Positions 1-10,188 are shown, counted from the first letter of the stretch. The stretch is 64,000 bases of DNA from Mayamaea pseudoterrestris (GCA_027923505.1 BROI01000005.1:620001-684000); one strand, 5' to 3'. Program-made: numbers and translations. Notes: generated by a model from the sequence alone, not told the origin.

Positions 1-998
1 AACGGACCGAGCGGAAGATTGAGTCTCATTACAATGGATCGCAGTATGGCGATGGTATCTACACCTGCGACGATGGGCTTTCGTACCGCAACACGTACGG
101 ACCGGTATGCTTGCTCGTTGCGCGACTCAAGGGAGCCACTGACACTGTCGTTTCAAACGCTACCTATGCGGCGGGAAGGCTCGTTGTGTTGCGCACGTGC
201 GAGCAATGTGTTCCGATTCTACAGTTTACGCTGGAGCCGAATGCCCTCATTCACAAGTATCACGACGATATTCAAGCTTTGATTGACCAGTTTTTCAACG
301 TTGACTGTGTTGCGGCGCCTGTCGCTGTTTCGCGTAACAAGACTTTATATTACACTGCGCCGGACGTGTTTGACGCTGGCGCCTTGGCAAAGATTACGAG
401 CATTTCGGCCAAGAAAATCTGCGCGACGGACGATTGCTGCGTCATTTGCCATGAGCTGCTCGAGTCCCAACAAGTTGGTCAGCTCCAGGGATGTGGACAT
501 TGCCAGTTCCACTATGAGTGCATTGTCGAGGCAGTTGGCCACTCGAGCCGCTGTCCCTTGTGCTCCAAGAACCTTGTGGAACCCCAAGGCACAATGCCAA
601 CGGGAGAGATGCGTATCACGATTCAGTCTACTTTGACCTGCGGAGGATATGCTCTTGGTACTATCCAGATTGATTACATTTTGGAAAGTGGCGTCCAAAA
701 GGTATATCACGCCAGCCCAGGAGTTGCGTTTGAAGGAACGCGACGCACAGCCTTTTTGCCTGACAATATTGAAGGCCAGCTCTTGTTGAAGCGTCTCGAA
801 TATGCGTTTCTCCATGGACTCACGTTTACGGTCGGCACTTCACTGACGACGGGCAAGACGAACAGCATTGTTTGGGCTTCGATTCATCACAAGACGGCAC
901 CCCTGGGCGGTTCTTTTGGCTTTCCCGACCCGAACTATTTCTGGAACTGCAACGAAGAGCTTGATCACTTGGGTGTGCCTTCCGCTCTGTATTTGTAG
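1..998 (+). CDS. PARP-RING-Deltex C-terminal (DTC) fusion protein, paralogue 1, 5'-truncated by window
   Basis: The reading frame is open from base 3 to the TAG at 996-998, so the gene starts upstream of the window. The visible part begins in a PARP-like ADP-ribosyltransferase fold (GDGIYT, then the strand PVCLLVARLKG). The third catalytic position is a Leu (RLVVLRTCEQ), as in mono-ADP-ribosyltransferases rather than polymerases. A RING finger follows (CCVIC...CGHCQFH...RCPLC), then a complete Deltex C-terminal domain (PQGTMPTGEM, RRTAFLPDNIEG, SIHHKT, NEELDHLGV). The RING has one extra residue between its two histidines compared with its two neighbours. Deltex E3s ubiquitylate targets and use their RING-DTC pair to act on ADP-ribose or NAD+; that activity is inferred here. 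It is the first of three tandem same-strand copies. The family call is firm; the catalytic activity of the PARP fold is unproven. Confidence 0.85.
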   Translation, partial: RTERKIESHYNGSQYGDGIYTCDDGLSYRNTYGPVCLLVARLKGATDTVVSNATYAAGRLVVLRTCEQCVPILQFTLEPNALIHKYHDDIQALIDQFFNVDCVAAPVAVSRNKTLYYTAPDVFDAGALAKITSISAKKICATDDCCVICHELLESQQVGQLQGCGHCQFHYECIVEAVGHSSRCPLCSKNLVEPQGTMPTGEMRITIQSTLTCGGYALGTIQIDYILESGVQKVYHASPGVAFEGTRRTAFLPDNIEGQLLLKRLEYAFLHGLTFTVGTSLTTGKTNSIVWASIHHKTAPLGGSFGFPDPNYFWNCNEELDHLGVPSALYL

Positions 999-1370
999 AC
1001 TTGCTGCAAATCTTTCGTGCTGAATGCGGATAGTACAGTTTATTGCTGCCTGAAATTGTGTATTTTGATAGCGTCGACAAATGTTGCATTCTTATAGAAT
1101 CAGACTTTCGATACAACTAAATTGCCTATGCCACGAACTATAGCATCATTAATCTTGGATACCATATTCCCATATATATTGTCGTTTGCATAGGCGAGAT
1201 TCGTTTAAGGATTTGGCGAGCGTTTCATTTAGCTACGTGCAACTCGTCTAGCCTGAACCTTAACGATCACGGTTTCCCGCAAAAATTTGAGCGAGCGAAA
1301 CCGACCTGCTTGCTTTCGCCATGGTTCACGACCGGACGCACATTCTGCGTTTGTCCGTTCACACTCCACC
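999..1370. other. Intergenic spacer between Deltex paralogues 1 and 2
   Basis: No coding frame with support. It must hold the 3' end of paralogue 1 and the promoter of paralogue 2. An AT-rich stretch with a TATA-like run (catatatata) lies near 1173-1181. Nothing else is recognisable. Confidence 0.5.
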
Positions 1371-3125
1371 ATGATGCAGCATCTACAGGACTGTGTAGCG
1401 TCTTTCATTGACAGTGTGGAGCATCTGTTTGCGGAGACGCTCTACGTTGGATTTGTCATGTTTGTCGCGTGGAAACAGCTCCTTCGTCTTGGATTGTTCG
1501 TATTGAACCGTTTGCGAGACATGAGTGATACGACTGTTCCCAACGATCATGGCGATGGTAAACAGAACGTAAATAGTGATGAAGACAATGAAGAGCAGGA
1601 AGTAGATGAAAGAGACCGCGAAGCAGAAGTAGCGCAGCAACTGGAGGATGACCGCTTATTTGCCGAATCCTTGCAAGCAAAATTCGAGAACGAGAGCAAG
1701 ATGGAAGCGGAAAAACTAATGTTTTGCTCACCAAAGGGAAAGGCATGGAAATTTGTGGATGCTGTTATTCAGCTGCACAATTCATGTGAGCAGTACAATC
1801 TTCAACAGACTTCTGGTGTTCCCACGGGTGTCACGACTGTTGCTATCGACGACTTGGTATTTCTTGTCGTGCGAATGCTTGCCAAGCAGAAGGAGTTCAA
1901 GTCTTTGAGTATTTGCAGCCATGTGGACATTGGTTTCCATTGGACTAGGCACGAAAACATGAAGCGCATAAGAACCGACGGGCTTTTGACTTTCAAGGAA
2001 CGATCGAAGCGTCAGATTCATGCAAAGCATAATGGCTCCACCTACGGAGATGGCGTTTACACCAGCGACTTGCATACATCGCATAAGGATTTTGGCCCTG
2101 TCTGTCTCCTTGTCGCCCGACTTAAAGGAGCTACGTCAAATGTTGTTTCGGATTCGACGACGTATGAACAGAGCCCAATGGTCGTTTTGCGCTCCTCGGC
2201 GCAAGTCGTGCCGCTGATCCAATTCACCACAGCATCAGACAACCTTGTTCACCAGTACAAGTCCCGTCTCCAGGCTTTGATTGACATTTTCATCAATGCT
2301 CCAATAGTGCCGGCTGGTATAGGAAAGAAGATCAGCCTGCACGGTAATATGGCTGGACAGTCTCCCGCCACAGCGTCACCGTTCAATGGCGCCGTCGGTT
2401 TCTTCAATAATGCCGCTCCCGTCCAGGCTGCTCCCATCCAGGCTCTCGCACAAGTTCCGATTGTCACTACGATCCACTATGATGCACCCCACTCGCTTGG
2501 TGACAGTGCTCGCGATTTTATCACGACGATTTCGGCGGGCGCGATGTCCTTTTCAAGTAGCGACTGCGCTATTTGTCTCAATCCTTTGAATGCTACAGAC
2601 GTCGGGCAAGTCAAGACTTGCGGCCATGAATTTCACCTTGCGTGTGTTCACAATGCGATTGCGCATTCAAGTCGATGTCCTCTGTGCAATAAGAACATTG
2701 TCGAGCCTCAGGGCAAGATGCCATCAGGCGACATGGTATATCGAACATGGCATAACGTTTCTTGCACAGGTTTCGCGCACGCTGGTACGATTGAAATCAA
2801 CTACTCCATTCCGAGTGGCATTCAAGAGGAGTATCACAGTAGTCCCGGAAGTCACTTTCTGGGAGCGGTACGCATTGCGTATCTACCGGACGTTAGCGAA
2901 GGTCGATTCCTTTTGAAGCGGCTCGTCTACGCTTTTGAGCACGGGCTAACATTTACGATTGGCACATCGCTGAGCACGGGACAGCTGAACGTTGTGACCT
3001 GGGCGTCGATTCATCACAAGACGAGCAGATCTGGTGGCGCCCATGGATTCCCAGACAATAGCTACTTTTGGAACTGCAACGATGAACTTGACGCGTTGGG
3101 AGTTCCGCGGGCCGACATGTTGTAG
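1371..3125 (+). CDS. Membrane-anchored PARP-RING-DTC fusion protein, paralogue 2
   Basis: Single exon, 584 aa. The ATG at 1371 has a good context (ccaccATG); the frame is open upstream but without an ATG. Residues about 20-50 are hydrophobic (LYVGFVMFVAW, then LLRLGLFVL), so one or two membrane passes near the N-terminus are likely; neither neighbour shows this. An acidic coiled stretch follows, with an LxxAxxLQ motif near residues 90-105 that resembles ubiquitin-binding helices. The PARP-like fold has His190 (FHWT), Tyr230 (GDGVYT) and Met270 at the position of the polymerase Glu, so it is H-Y-hydrophobic, fitting a mono-ADP-ribosyltransferase or an inactive fold. After a Pro/Ala-rich linker comes a RING-H2 (Cys399, Cys402, Cys417, His419...), then the DTC domain to the C-terminus. 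It is a likely membrane-bound E3 ligase; the localisation is inference. Confidence 0.87.
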   Translation: MMQHLQDCVASFIDSVEHLFAETLYVGFVMFVAWKQLLRLGLFVLNRLRDMSDTTVPNDHGDGKQNVNSDEDNEEQEVDERDREAEVAQQLEDDRLFAESLQAKFENESKMEAEKLMFCSPKGKAWKFVDAVIQLHNSCEQYNLQQTSGVPTGVTTVAIDDLVFLVVRMLAKQKEFKSLSICSHVDIGFHWTRHENMKRIRTDGLLTFKERSKRQIHAKHNGSTYGDGVYTSDLHTSHKDFGPVCLLVARLKGATSNVVSDSTTYEQSPMVVLRSSAQVVPLIQFTTASDNLVHQYKSRLQALIDIFINAPIVPAGIGKKISLHGNMAGQSPATASPFNGAVGFFNNAAPVQAAPIQALAQVPIVTTIHYDAPHSLGDSARDFITTISAGAMSFSSSDCAICLNPLNATDVGQVKTCGHEFHLACVHNAIAHSSRCPLCNKNIVEPQGKMPSGDMVYRTWHNVSCTGFAHAGTIEINYSIPSGIQEEYHSSPGSHFLGAVRIAYLPDVSEGRFLLKRLVYAFEHGLTFTIGTSLSTGQLNVVTWASIHHKTSRSGGAHGFPDNSYFWNCNDELDALGVPRADML

Positions 3126-3781
3126 CTTTCTGGCACTAGACGGTACTACAAGTGGGAATGTTTTAAAATCGCAAGAAAGAGTCGAAAGCTAAGATACAGC
3201 GTTCAATTACGTAATCTTATAGCACGACTTATCCTCTTCGTCATTAATGCTCCATACGGCGACGGTCGAATTGTCATAATGACGCTAGCGCCAATCCTTC
3301 CACTGTGGCGGAGCGGATAGCTAGTTTTGTCACCGCTACGACATTTTTAAATTTAAATTTTAGTCGACGCGCAATAGCAAATTCCGAAGATCCCGCCGTC
3401 GTTTTTGGACCGCGGACAATTTCTTGTACGATGAGCACAGAACACAGAGAGTCTGCTGTCTGAACAATTTGTTTTTGGCAATGACAAGAGTATAGTCATT
3501 TCATATTTGTTACTAAAGTGGCCGACTCCGATGTGCCGATGTCGCACCTCGATGGAGATGGAGACTTTCGCACCAGCACGTGAAGCCGTTCGCCTTGGCT
3601 TTCGCATTAAGCCATGCGCTGCGACATCCAGTTGAGCGTGAACGAAAATTCGCAACGAAGAGGCAACTTTAAGCGTTGAGATTTCCAAGGAGCGAGCGTT
3701 TCGGTTTTCAAGTCAATCGACTTGCGAAGCAAAAAATAACAGCATTGTTTTGCTGCAGCTGAACGACAAACACGACAAGCC
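3126..3781. other. Intergenic spacer between Deltex paralogues 2 and 3
   Basis: About 650 bases without a credible gene. It contains a short AT-only run near 3344-3361. Small open frames on the minus strand here have no recognisable product. Presumed promoter of paralogue 3. Confidence 0.5.
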
Positions 3782-5044
3782 ATGGCATCTTCGGCACAGG
3801 ACAAGGCCAAGACGTTCGTTCAAGCAGTCTCAGATCATCATGAATCGCTTAAGCAGGCTAATGGAACAAGCGCTGCGGCATCACCCCAAATCATGGCGAC
3901 AAATCTGTCCCAGTTTGTCGAGCGCCTGCTTGCGAAGCAAGAGGAGTTTAAGGCCATGAATGTGTGCAGCCAGATTGACATTGGCTTCCATTGGACGCAG
4001 ATAGGACACGTACATAGCATTGATACGCATGGCTTGCTGACTTTACAAGAACGTATCGCGAAAGGCATTCAGTCGAAATTTAATGGCTCGGGGTGGGGTG
4101 ACGGCATTTACACTTCCGATGACCACCGTCAATGTAGCAATCAGGCGTATGGGCCAGTCTGTTTACTGGTCGCTCGACTCAAGGGTGTGACTTCAGCTGA
4201 CCCAAACCTGCTGAGCGCTACCTACGCTCAGGCTCCTTATGTAGTGCTGCGGTGTTCGGATCAGTGTGTACCGATTTTGCGATTTGATGCCACGCCGGAT
4301 GCTATTATTCACCAGTATCAAGCTGGTATACATAATCTGATAGACGCTCACCTCAACAGGGTGAAATCTCAAGCTTCTATTGACAAGTGTCTATATTACA
4401 CGGCTCCGGAAGTTTTGAACGATGGTGCCTTGGATAAAATCATTATGATACCAGATACGCCCAAACATTTGACAGATGATTGTGTCATTTGCCTGCACGC
4501 CCTCGGAACGAAGGAAATTGGGCAAATCGAGGGATGTGGGCATCGGTTTCATTGGGCATGCATCATTGAAGCAACGTCATATTCGACGCGGTGTCCCTTG
4601 TGCACAACCGCCATTGTTGAACCACAAGGCAAAATGCCTTCGGGTCAGATGACAGTCCAGCGCCGACGCGACATGACATGTGAAGGCTACGGGCCCGGCT
4701 CCATTCAGATTGATTATCGTCTAGATGGTGGTGTCCAGAAGTTGTATCACGGTAACCCTGGGGTTGCTTTCCAGGGTACAACGCGTACAGCCTACTTGCC
4801 GGATACTACGGAAGGACTTCTTTTGCTCAAGCGGCTCGAGTACGCGTTCAACCACGGTCTCACCTTTACCGTAGGTACCTCGGTGACCCAAGGCACACCA
4901 AACGTTGTAACGTGGACGTCGATTCATCACAAGACGTCACCCACGGGAGGGACGGCATCCTATGGCTTTCCAGACGATGGCTACTTTTTCAATTGCAACG
5001 AAGAGCTGGATAACTTGGGTGTCCCTTCGGCTGATTTATTGTGA
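3782..5044 (+). CDS. PARP-RING-DTC fusion protein, paralogue 3 (soluble form)
   Basis: Single exon, 420 aa, ATG at 3782 in a strong context (agccATGG). This is the most compact copy: no membrane segment and a short N-terminal helical part. PARP-like fold: His70 (FHWT), Tyr110 (GDGIYT), Tyr153 in place of the polymerase Glu, and the strand VCLLVARLKG. RING-H2: Cys234, Cys237, Cys252, His254, His257, Cys260, Cys271, Cys274. DTC domain about 281-420 with TRTAYLPD, VVTWTSIHHKT and NEELDNLGV, all hallmarks of Deltex proteins. In animal Deltex proteins a His and a Glu of this domain hold ADP-ribose/NAD+; the IHHKT His and the EELD Glu are candidates. It lies 656 bp behind paralogue 2. The domain order is clear; substrate and compartment are unknown. 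Confidence 0.88.
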   Translation: MASSAQDKAKTFVQAVSDHHESLKQANGTSAAASPQIMATNLSQFVERLLAKQEEFKAMNVCSQIDIGFHWTQIGHVHSIDTHGLLTLQERIAKGIQSKFNGSGWGDGIYTSDDHRQCSNQAYGPVCLLVARLKGVTSADPNLLSATYAQAPYVVLRCSDQCVPILRFDATPDAIIHQYQAGIHNLIDAHLNRVKSQASIDKCLYYTAPEVLNDGALDKIIMIPDTPKHLTDDCVICLHALGTKEIGQIEGCGHRFHWACIIEATSYSTRCPLCTTAIVEPQGKMPSGQMTVQRRRDMTCEGYGPGSIQIDYRLDGGVQKLYHGNPGVAFQGTTRTAYLPDTTEGLLLLKRLEYAFNHGLTFTVGTSVTQGTPNVVTWTSIHHKTSPTGGTASYGFPDDGYFFNCNEELDNLGVPSADLL

Positions 5045-5407
5045 TGAACAGCGTTGGAATGCACTACTTACATTGTAAACTTTATACTATGTGTATGTAT
5101 ACAATGCGTTCGCAACCAACGGTACGAACTGCTCTACTGATGGATAAAAGATAACACACAGCATGTGGACTTGTACCGGTAGTCTAAATTTACTAACATG
5201 TAAACTGTAAACATCATTGTCTAACTCACCATGACTACTTTTTGTTGCGCAAACAGCATTGCTTTGTTAGCGGCAAGCATTGGAAGGATTCTACCTTGTC
5301 GCAAATCCGACTGATCGCTAATTCAATCGTGGTCGTGATCGTCGTACCGGTTTTACAGATGGTTTGCTGTGCTTCGCATTTGAAACGCGCAGCCGCCACC
5401 CTTCACC
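5045..5407. other. Intergenic region upstream of eIF2B alpha
   Basis: Holds the 3' flank of Deltex paralogue 3 and the presumed promoter of the eIF2B gene. No gene or repeat seen. Confidence 0.5.
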
Positions 5408-6613
5408 ATGGCGCAAAACATCCGCTTCGTAATACATCCACTGGAAAGCAGCAAGACGCTTGTCTACCATAGTCAAGCAAGCAGCATAGTAGAGGCTGAA
5501 TTCACTGTTTGCAAATCTGAGGAAAGCATGAGTCTTGAAATCAACGAGATGAGCAAAGAAGCAGTCGCCAGCATGGAACGGATACAATCAGCTGATGAAT
5601 CCATATCCTCCGACTCCATGACATCTCCAACGCTATCCGACCTTGGCATGTATCTCAGTAGACCAGAAACGACATCAACGACAAGTAGCTTATTCGACAA
5701 GACAGCCATGGCCGTTCCCGTCGCTGCCATTAAGGCGCTATTGGGCGTCGTGCAGCGCAGCCAGGCCGAAACCATGATGGGTTTGCAGGACGAGCTCCGC
5801 CACGCCACGACGGAAATCTTGTCCAACACTTCGTTGCGCAAACGCCGATCGCAGATTGCGCTGCAGAGTGGATGCGAACTCTTTCTCAAGTACATTACGC
5901 GCACCTTTTTGGAACTGCCAAACTTTGACGAGTGTCGCAAGCAAGTGTTGCAGCGGGGCGAGCGCTTTCACACCATTTCGCTCGCGGCGCGGGATCGCAT
6001 CGTTGCGCAGGCGCAAGAGTTTGTCAAGGGAACGGTACTGACGCACGGATGGAGTCGCGTCGTGGCGGCGATACTGCTGGAGGCGAGTCAGACCAAGCAG
6101 TTTGATTTGATTGTCTTGGAGGGTCGACCCGATTTGAGCGGCGCCAAGGCGGCAGCTAGTTACGCGCAGGAAACTAACATACCCGTTCGAGTCATTACCG
6201 ACGCGGCCATGGCCTATGTTATGGAAAAGGTGGACATGGTGCTTGTTGGAGCGGAAGGAGTGCTGGAGAATGGCGGTGTTGTCAACAAGATTGGAACTTA
6301 TGCACTGGCGACTTGCGCCAAGGCACATAGCAAGCCATTCTACGTGGCAGCAGAGTCGTACAAGTTTGCCCGACTCTATCCATTGAGTCAGTCGGATGTT
6401 CCGCAAAGCTCGGTCAATAGTGCGCCCATGGAATTTTTGACGGCACAAGATGGGGACGGAAAGGTTGCCAAGATTGAAATGCCGAAGAATGTAGAGCTGG
6501 TTAATCCAATGACCGACTTTACGCCGTCCAACTACATTACGCTGCTCTTTACTGATCTTGGTGTTTTGACGCCGAGCGCTGTTTCTGATGAACTCATTCG
6601 ATTGTATCAGTAA
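5408..6613 (+). CDS. EIF2B1: Translation initiation factor eIF2B subunit alpha
   Basis: Single exon, 401 aa; ATG at 5408 in a strong context (caccATGGC). eIF2B is the guanine-nucleotide exchange factor for eIF2, and the alpha subunit senses phosphorylated eIF2 in the cytosol. The C-terminal two thirds match the eIF2B alpha/beta/delta Rossmann-like family: VLTHGWSRVV, VLEGRPDLSGAKAA, VRVITDAAMAYVM, LVGAEGVLENGGVVNKIGTY, and a C-terminal NYITLLFTDLGVLTPSAVSDEL typical of alpha rather than beta or delta. The first ~95 residues are a Ser/Thr/Glu-rich extension not found in the roughly 305-residue animal protein. The gene ends 89 bp from the converging Ca2+ ATPase gene, so 3' UTRs probably overlap. 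Confidence 0.93.
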   Translation: MAQNIRFVIHPLESSKTLVYHSQASSIVEAEFTVCKSEESMSLEINEMSKEAVASMERIQSADESISSDSMTSPTLSDLGMYLSRPETTSTTSSLFDKTAMAVPVAAIKALLGVVQRSQAETMMGLQDELRHATTEILSNTSLRKRRSQIALQSGCELFLKYITRTFLELPNFDECRKQVLQRGERFHTISLAARDRIVAQAQEFVKGTVLTHGWSRVVAAILLEASQTKQFDLIVLEGRPDLSGAKAAASYAQETNIPVRVITDAAMAYVMEKVDMVLVGAEGVLENGGVVNKIGTYALATCAKAHSKPFYVAAESYKFARLYPLSQSDVPQSSVNSAPMEFLTAQDGDGKVAKIEMPKNVELVNPMTDFTPSNYITLLFTDLGVLTPSAVSDELIRLYQ

Positions 6614-6702
6614 ATGCTTGAACGAGTGAACTATGTACGCGCGTGGTGGAGGATAAAATCATGTCTCTAATTGTAATTTAACCTTTCAACATGTCTGTTC
6701 AA

Positions 6703-9700
6703 CTACAACTCATCATCAAACGACGTATAAACCTCTTCTTGAGCATCGTCCATTGAGTCAAAGTGATGCGTAATTTCTTCAATTTCACGAAAGAGCTGGA
6801 GCACAATCGCTGCAAAGATTGGAACCAAAAAGAGGACCAGCCAAAGCAGCATGCGATTTCCTCGCTTCTTGCCATTCTTGTTGTCAATGCCGGCAAAGCT
6901 GCAGGGATCTTCACTAACGGGAATGAGGCGCATCAAGAAGCCAACCGGCAAGGACATGGCGCCCATGGCAACCGTCAATCGCCACTCCTGCCAGCTAAGC
7001 TTGTATGTTTGCGTAAAATCTCCTCCAAACTCGACAATGCAGAATTGTGCCACTACGGTAAAGAGAATGACGAGCAGAAACGTGGGACTCCGAGAGAGTG
7101 ATCGAATAGGGTCAAATCGGTCGCCAATTTCACGAGCGTTGAACTCGTTAAAGACTTGGCAAAACACAAAGGCATTGAAGACTATTGTAAAGTGGTGCCG
7201 CGAGCCATCCTCGCACTTAAACATTCGCGGGCCCTCCTTCAACAAGAACACCAAGAGCGACAATTGGTAGATTGCTTGGCAGATAATGTTGCGCCACATG
7301 GGACGACTGATCAAACTGGCGTCACGTCGGTATGGGCGGCGCTCGAGCAACTCTGGCAACGGCGGTTCTGTTCCAAGCGCCAAAGCACCCATTGTATCCA
7401 TAATCAAGTTCACCCAAAGCATCATGACAGCGTTTAGAGGAGGCTGGTATCCAACGACAGCGGCCATGAAGGTAATTGTTAACGCGACAACGTTAACCGT
7501 AAGCTGAAACTGTAGAAACTTGCGAATATTGTCAAACACGGAACGTCCCCAAAGAACAGCTTTGACAATTGACGAGAAACGATCGTCCATAATGATAATG
7601 TCAGACGCCTTCTTGGCAACGTCGGTGCCGCTCAGGCCCATGGATAGACCCACATCGGCAGCCTTTAATGCTGGCGCATCATTTGTTCCATCGCCAGTTA
7701 CTCCAACGACTTCACCAACACCGCCTCGGCTGACATCCCATTCCTGCTTATATCCAGGGAGCAACATATCCTTTTGCGTCTCATAGTCGCATCCAGGATG
7801 AGCTTCCATCCACGCTTCCCTGGTCTCCGGCAAAAGCCGTCCAGTCAATCGTTGCACCAGCGTATGCTTGTCATCAGGACTAGACCGGGCCAACACTTGT
7901 AGGCGAGGAAGAATCTCGTCAAGTTGGGCAGGGCTGAGTTTTCGGAAGTCTTCGCCAATCATCGCGAGGCCGTCTATGAAGAGCAATAGAAGTACGGTGA
8001 GAAAGATACTCAGCTAAACAGTATCAACTTCATTAAATATCTTCAGCATCATACCTTTTGTCAAAATACCAGCTTGCTTGGCAATAGCAACTGCCGTGTC
8101 CAGGTTATCGCCAGTGACCATGCGAACAAAGATTCCCGATCGTTGGCAATTTGCGACGGCTTCAATCACATCCTCGCGAAGTGGATCCATAATGCCAGCC
8201 AACGCGTCAAAGCAAAGGTTGCGCTCCAACTTGTTTTCAATGTCCTTTATGGTGCAATTAGCAGGGTCCAAAACGTTCTGCACGTTGCTGCGATGAGCCA
8301 ACGCAACACACCTTAAGGCATCGTTTGCAAAGTCCTTGAGAATGGCTTCAAATTCCGCACGCTTTTGTGCCGTGAGTGGCTTTTCGGATCCATCAATATC
8401 CAAAAACGTAGTGCAACTAGCGAGTACAAGCTCCGCTGCTCCCTTGTGGTACAGAGTCCACTTGACGGAACGGGGATCGTCGGAATGAGTCTTGACCAAT
8501 ACCGACATGCGCTTGCGCTGACTCGAAAATGGCAGCAAGCGACTACCACCCGCTTCTCCAAACCGCGCCGACTCGCGACGCACGTCCGTGTCATCAAAGC
8601 GACCCCAGGCCGACTGCGCCAAGAGCAGCAAGGCTGCCTCGGTCTTGTTTCCAATCATTTGCGGTCGAACATCCTGCAGCTCGTTCGTTGACGAAGGTTC
8701 AACGTGAGCAATCTTGGCCGTCGAGCACATGCTAATGCAATTGAGAATAACGTCAAAAGCCTTGGCACTGACAAGCATGGGAACGCGATTGACGCAGTCG
8801 TCGCAAAGTGTATCGGCAAAGACACCTCGAACGACAGTCATTCGATTTTCCGTCAATGTCCCTGCAAGAGCAACGGTAAACGATATCGGTGAGACGAAGC
8901 AACTATGACTATTGCTCTACTCAGACAAACTTTTGCAAAGCTTACCAGTCTTGTCCGAGCAAATGTTTGTAGCGTTTCCCATTGTTTCACAGGCTGACAA
9001 GTGGCGAATCAAGTTTTGATCCGCCAACATTTTCTTGGTAGAAAATGCGAGCGAAATTGTCACTGCCAGCGGCAAGCCTTCCGGAACCGCCACCACGACA
9101 ATGGTGACTCCAATGATGAACGCCTCGAGCGCATACGACAAGACGGAAACGTGATGCAAGTACGGCGGATCAACGATAATCTTGATGGACATCATGGCGA
9201 CAAAGGTCGCTCCTGCCGCCGCCATGCCAATGTATCCAATCATGGCAGCCATGTCATCGAGTTTCTCCTGCAGCGGCGTCTGTCCCTGCTCCTTGTCCAA
9301 GTGACTCTTAATGATACCCCACTGCGAGTCCTTGCCGACGGCAATGGCCAAAAAGACTCCATTCCCCGCTTCCGCCGTACATCCACTCAAAACAAACGGA
9401 TCATTATCCAAATCCTTATCAATATCGACAGGCTCTCCCGTCAGCGCCGACTCATCAACTTGCAACCCATCCGCCTTGATCAAGACTCCATCACACGGAA
9501 TTTCGTCACCCGCCTCAATACACACCAAGTCACCAACCACAATCTCCGTCGACGGCACTTGCCAGTGCAGTCCGTTTCTCATGACCACCACATCCATCTG
9601 ATCGTTGACAGCCGACAATTCCCGAAACTGCGACTCCTTTTGGTAGTCGTTGAGCGCCGTCACCACACTGACAATCGACACGGCCGCCAGTATGGCGCAG

Positions 9701-10188
9701 CCTTCCACGTAGCCCGCCGTCGGATCGTCGTACATGCCAATCGCCAAACTAATGAGAGCGGCAATGATCAGTATGCGCAAGGTGGCGTCGTCAAAGGTTT
9801 GCAGGAGCAACTCGTAAAAGGTGGCGCGGCTTGGAGCGACTAATTCGTTGCAGCCCAGCAAGGAGCGGCGGACTGGCACGGAGGCAACGTCAATGCCGCG
9901 CGTCAAATCGACTTGGAGTGCCTTGGCGAGACCAGCTTGGTTGTCATACTGGTTTTGGAGACTATGCAAATTCGACGAGAGTGACTGCGCCTGGTTCATG
10001 CTTTGAATCATGATGCGGAGATTCGCAGCGTCCTGTTCCAGTTTGGATGCATCGGTAGTAATGACGCTGCTGCTACTGGAAGCCGCAGCTTTGGAAACAT
10101 TGGAAGATGATGATGATGCACCAAACATGCTGCTAGTGCTTCCGATTGGATCAAGTAGTAGTAGCAAGGCACTGTCCTCCTCTGACAT
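6703..10188 (-). CDS. Plasma-membrane-type (P2B) Ca2+-transporting ATPase
   Basis: Three exons: 10188-8946, 8861-8055 and 7973-6703, with GT-AG introns of 84 and 81 bp; frames join to give 1106 aa. It pumps Ca2+ out of the cytosol using ATP. Motifs in order: ALTGEP (actuator), VAVPEGLPLAV (membrane helix 4), CSDKTGT with the phosphorylated Asp412 (the first intron splits the Gly codon of this signature), TGDGTNDAPALK (hinge) and LIMDTMGALALGTEPP, typical of PMCA/ACA pumps. The start is the first ATG after the Ser-rich leader; the open frame continues upstream but looks non-coding. Two oddities: an extra ~50-residue acidic/aromatic insert ahead of TGDGTND, and a further hydrophobic span near the C-terminus (LLWLVLFLVPIFAAIVL) after what looks like the usual tenth helix. 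No clear calmodulin site was recognised. Confidence 0.93.

Noticed and set aside
5738-6448. 236-codon minus-strand frame antisense to eIF2B alpha
   Set aside because: Lies wholly within a conserved gene on the other strand and matches no family.
9001-9843. 280-codon plus-strand frame antisense to the Ca2+ ATPase
   Set aside because: Shadow of the well-supported ATPase exon; composition rich in Arg, His and Asn with no motif.
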